DNA of 64,000 nucleotides from Sternotherus odoratus. Lineage: Eukaryota; Chordata; Testudines; Kinosternidae. Below are positions 59,989 to 64,000 of the stretch, piece by piece. The notes under the pieces were generated by a model. That model was not told the DNA's origin and made no database searches. It saw only the letters and a list, made by a program, of their open reading frames with translations. The stretch covers positions 132,282,924-132,346,923 of the forward strand of contig JAVMKO010000003.1 in NCBI GenBank assembly GCA_032164245.1. The letters run 5' to 3'. A program made the position numbers and the translations under genes. Position 1 is the first letter of the stretch. Each line of letters opens with the position of its first letter.

Positions 59989-60125
59989 ACTCGGGCCCAA
60001 GATGTTAATTGAGACTTTTTTTAATTTAAGGCCGTGCAAACTTGTAATTTTGTAACCATTTTTTGTTGTTGCTTGGGGCCCCTTTTCTTAACGTGTGTAT
60101 AGGTTAATCCACCAGTGACTGTGCT

Positions 60126-63100
60126 TATGCCTGTAGTATCTGAGCTCCCTCTGCTAGTGCATTAAGCCATGTGACTACACATCTGTCACATGTTATTTGA
60201 TCTCTCACCCTTTCCCCAGAGTGGCAGGGGGCGCTACAGTCATGCCAGAGAAGCTACCCGGGCTGGGCACTGGCTCCTTCAACTGGCAGTCCGACATGCT
60301 GCTGCTTTTGCCCTCCATGGTTCCTGTTCGAGCCTTGCAGCTCTGTAGAGATTCTCTTTATATCCGAGGATATCAGCGGGATATTTTGTACCCTGCAGGG
60401 CTCTACAACTCTGCTTGACCAGGTCTGTCCTGCAGTGTTTCATTGGCGCTGCAGTCACCAGAGTGTGGGCTCAGCTGCTGTTGCCCAGATCTGTGTCTCA
60501 AACATACTGTTGTAAGGTTAGATGTTTTTGACTGATATATAAAAAAACTCAGTGTAAAAATGTTTAATATAAAAACCATTGAGGGAAATTCTAGGGAAGA
60601 AGGAGTAAATGTCACAGTGGTTAATCCTCTTCTCTAATGTCTGACCTCTGTGGGGTAAAAGCAGAATAAATTTAGTGAACTCTGCATCATTCCTAGTAGT
60701 TATTTGTCATAAAACCACCTCATGATTCAGCATCATTGGCAGCCTGTTTGGGGGATGTTCCACTGTAAGATTGGAGAGCTGCCTGGCTGTAGTAGATCAG
60801 CACCATGGTACAATCCATTGATAGAGATGTGAAGGGAAATTTGCACAGCTCCAGCCAATGTTCAGGCTTTTTCATACTAATGTCACTAGCCCCAAATTCT
60901 GAGTCTCTGGGAATACAACTGTTTCTTTTGCTTTAACTTTAAGGGTGAATTTTTCAACTTTTGAAAAGGCCCTTAGAATCACATTGCAGATTAAAGGGTG
61001 TATTATAATTATCAATATCAATAGTAATAAAAGTTTATTAAAGGTCATTAAAATGAAAGGGGATGGCTATAGATGCCATCACTCTGAATTGACTCCCTCC
61101 TCTTGTGTTAATTAGAAAACTCAGATAATGGTTCTGTGTGGGAGTACAGGAGAAATTTAATTATGAAAGTTTAATGGGCCACTATCTACTTCCTGCCAGA
61201 TTAAAAACTGATGATTTACACTATTTTAAATACTACTGTGGGCTTTTCTAACAAAACATGTTGCGGAATGCAGAATAATGCAAGAGTTTACCCTGAACTG
61301 AATATTTTGTGTATTTCATAAACAACAGTACATTCATATCAGAGAAATAACTGTGATGGGTCCATCATTATCAAAGCTTTAAGAAACCACAACAGTAACA
61401 AATATTCATTGAGATATTATCTTCTCCAATTTAACTTTTAAGACAGAATTTTAATAAAAAGAAAATATAATTTCTAAATCAACAGAAGATTCTTGAGCAG
61501 TAATTCTTATCCCCATGAAATGCTAAATATCATAGTAATATTAATGATCCAAATTAGCTGTATAATTGTGGCTGGGGGGTTGATTTTTTTTTCATGAGGG
61601 AAAAAGAAAAGGTGGTTTTGATTTTTAAGAATATGTAGGTCGGAATTTGGGTCGTCAAAGTCAAGGTGGCTGGAACTTTATTCCCTCTATTCAAAGTGAA
61701 GAGGTCACCAGGTCACTAGGTTTGATAGATTCTGGAGACAATTTCCGGTTAGAGCCCATTTCTATTGATTATAATAATTATTATAATCAATTATTTTAAT
61801 AAAACTGAAACAATCACAAAACACTTAATACTTTTAGCGGCTATTTTGTCTCAAAACACTGTCTCAGGCACTGAAATACCATGGTGCTGAGTATGGTGTC
61901 AGTGAGATAGAGATGCAAAGTGATATAAAAACACTTATTTTTGGAGGTGCTGAGTACACACATCTCCCACTGGCTTGAGCTGGTTGTTCAGCACTTCTAA
62001 AATTATTCCCCTACTAGCGGTTTCAAATTTGGCATCTGACGTCGGTGGTCATTTTTTAAAATGTCGTCCTAAATGCCTAGTAAGAGGTAATGCTCAAGTC
62101 AGTGGCCAAGTCTGGGAAGAAGACACAGAGGTCTTTATTCCTGGTCTTCTGGTCTCCTGGTCTCCAGCATATAGATTATTGTTTCCATTTTATATAATAG
62201 TGTAGTATTAAACTTTTGAAAATACTACATCCTTAACTGCAAATATCTTATCATGTTCAAGTTCCTTTAGGCATAGTAATTTTCAAATAAATTATTCTAT
62301 TTTTGAATAAAATCTTTAACTTTCAAGGGTTTTTCTAACAAGAGAATAGGTCTAAAAAAGTTAATATTTCAAATGCTGTATTGAAAAAAAAATGCCCCAA
62401 AGCAAAAAAAACCCAACAACCTCTCCTGTGCTCTGTTTCCTTTTCTGGATAGGTTTTGGTGTCCAAAAGTTGAGGACTCAGCAGTATAAAACCAGGCTGG
62501 TTGTCAGTTCTAATTTAGAGAGATGTCGACAGTTTTATACAGCAGCTTTGTGGCCTGGAGCTGTCTGTCTTGCAGTTGGAGGCCTACTATGTCAATTGCA
62601 TGTCCTTGAACATTTCAGGTACAATGTAGCACTGGGGATTGCCATCCTTGTAGATTTCAGGTGTGTAAACAAAATCTCTCAGCTTTACTAATTTATTACC
62701 AGATAATGAGGTAGCATTAAGGAGGAAGATATTCAAATATTATGTTCTTCATAGTCTTCAACAATCTCAAGCCACACACATTGTCTGGATGATCTAGGGG
62801 ATTGGAAGTAGTTACTTGTGTTGGTCTTTGTCATAGAGACAGAGTTTACTTATATCTTCCGTGGTTCAAGACTCTATCCTGTCCAGTCTCACACATCAGG
62901 ATAGCACATGAATTTTCTCCAAAACTTCAGCTGGTGTAAATCAGCTTATTTCTGTTCATAGTTTTATAGATTTTTGAGGCCTGAAGAAACCATTAGTCTG
63001 GCTTCCTGTATATCACAGTCCATTACATTTCACCCAATACTTATAGGATCTGGCTGTAATTCTACACATTAACATGTTACTTACAAAAGAAATATCTAAA

Positions 63101-64000
63101 CCTGTCAATCCCTGTAACAAATACATGGTAACAAATCATGACATATGTCTAGAACTTAACCAAATATTGGACAGATGTCATTAATCACATAGTGGAGAAA
63201 ATATATATGAATATTCTACACACACTGTGTCTCTCATATCTGAGTGATTTCACAGTAGATTTCTGTAAATACTAGTTTGTTCATATCATTATTTGTAACT
63301 ATGAAAACCTCAGAAAACACTGAATTAGAACTTGGAAGTTTTACACATGATCAAGATGTTCATCATATCATTCCACTGGAAAAGTAATATATCAACTAAA
63401 GACAAGAGGATGACAGATTTCAAGTCTATTATTATTTAATTATGTTGGTGCTCTAATTGTGCTTGGTTCACCACTAATTGCTAGAGCCCAGATTTTTAAA
63501 GCATCTAAGTGCTTAACTTGCACTGAAATAATTTTTAAAATTCTAGCTCAAGGTGTTTCCTAAACATTCAATAGATAGCCTCTTCTTCAAGGGGATCACA
63601 ACCCGGAATACTTTTAAGGACTTTAAAAAAAGCCTGACTCTGCAGCAGAGGACAAAGAAAGAAAGAGATGAATTAACTGGGAAAAATGCCAGTTATTGTC
63701 TTGATCACATGAGTGACCATATGCTAAATGACACAACAAAACAAATCGGGTCGTAGGGCTTTTGTTTCTTTAATTTTTATTCCTTCATATTCTTTCATGT
63801 GGCAGGACACAAATATCTCCCTATCTACGTCCAAGATTGCTGTTATAATTGAAGCTGTTCATTGAATTGGTATCGTTCTTTAAAGTAAAAAAGGATGGGG
63901 GAGAGAAATGCATAAAAAAATCTGAGAAAATATTTATGCTATCTTCCTATTTACTCTATAAAAGATGGTTATAGGTTCCGCAGAGGTTTTGACTGGTGCG
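60126..64000. other. Non-coding DNA, no gene seen
   Basis: No exon is supported. Frames at 60197-60418, 62392-62691 and 63553-63756 show no recognised domain. A 26-base perfect palindrome is at 61765-61790. The rest is AT-rich and without recognisable mobile elements. Confidence 0.45.
61765..61790. repeat. 26-bp perfect AT palindrome
   Basis: TTGATTATAATAA is followed directly by its exact reverse complement TTATTATAATCAA. It can form a cruciform; chance is possible in AT-rich DNA. Confidence 0.9.

Larger units (their letters stand above)
58913..60117 (-). mobile_element. Internally deleted hAT transposon with perfect 8-bp TSD
   Basis: The ends are CAGGGGCAGATTAATTGC and AGGTTAATCCACCAGTG, and their inner parts GGGGCCCTAAGCA and TGCTTGGGGCCCC also pair, giving a terminal inverted repeat of roughly 30-40 bases with mismatches. 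ACTGTGCT flanks it exactly at 58905-58912 and 60118-60125. It encodes only the C-terminal third of a transposase on the minus strand (59230-59956), so the N-terminal zinc finger and most of the catalytic region are deleted. A 17-base direct repeat, 59955-59988, sits at the likely deletion junction. Confidence 0.93.

Noticed and set aside
62392..62691. 99-codon frame with hydrophobic stretch
   Set aside because: It resembles a membrane peptide only superficially; no family motif, promoter or splice context is visible.

Overview
This window looks like non-coding nuclear DNA from a turtle, most likely a cryptodire. That placement rests on the repeats: CR1 LINE 3' ends, a tRNA-derived SINE of the tortoise Pol III type whose tail resembles the CR1 3' end, MIR/CORE-SINEs, several LTRs, and many hAT-like non-autonomous elements with ends of the form TAGGGTTGCCA...TGGCAACCCTA. 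The assignment uses recalled consensus patterns and no database search. I recognise no host protein-coding exon, rRNA, functional tRNA or CRISPR array. Almost all open reading frames are short chance frames or lie inside repeats. The exceptions are decayed transposon genes: CR1 reverse-transcriptase C-termini and one hAT transposase C-terminus.

Layout. Positions 1-29,300 are rich in transposable elements. They hold a SINE (about 1,877), an LTR-like block (2,196-3,767), a CR1 split by a solo LTR (4,808-6,115), fold-back MITEs (6,683; 8,826; 10,837), two MIRs that were each broken by a later insertion, a 781-bp solo LTR (11,151-11,931), a second CR1 (12,058-12,935), a second solo LTR of the split-CR1 family (15,314-15,762), a degenerate 30-bp minisatellite (16,151-16,453), and four hAT-like elements plus a CAGTGGTTCTCAA element. 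Positions 29,300-44,370 contain almost no recognisable mobile DNA except one 115-bp MITE. This quiet block holds a homeodomain/POU-motif-rich candidate conserved element (about 37,815-38,110), a pyrimidine-rich tract with a (CA)22 repeat, and a CpG-dense island (about 39,100-39,530). It looks like the regulatory neighbourhood or first exon of an unidentified gene. From 44,376 to 64,000 the window is again repeat-rich: a hAT-like element with a CR1 nested inside it, a SINE fragment with a perfect inverted repeat, a third LTR of the same family (52,504-52,995), a CR1 3' end, a hairpin-rich MITE, and an internally deleted hAT transposon (58,913-60,117) with a perfect 8-bp target duplication and a frameshifted transposase remnant.

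No gene pathway can be described. The informative biology is the history of insertion (nesting gives relative ages), the family of hAT-like elements of very different lengths sharing one terminal motif, and the repeat-depleted putative regulatory block. Boundaries given with target-site duplications were read directly from the sequence; other repeat boundaries are approximate.
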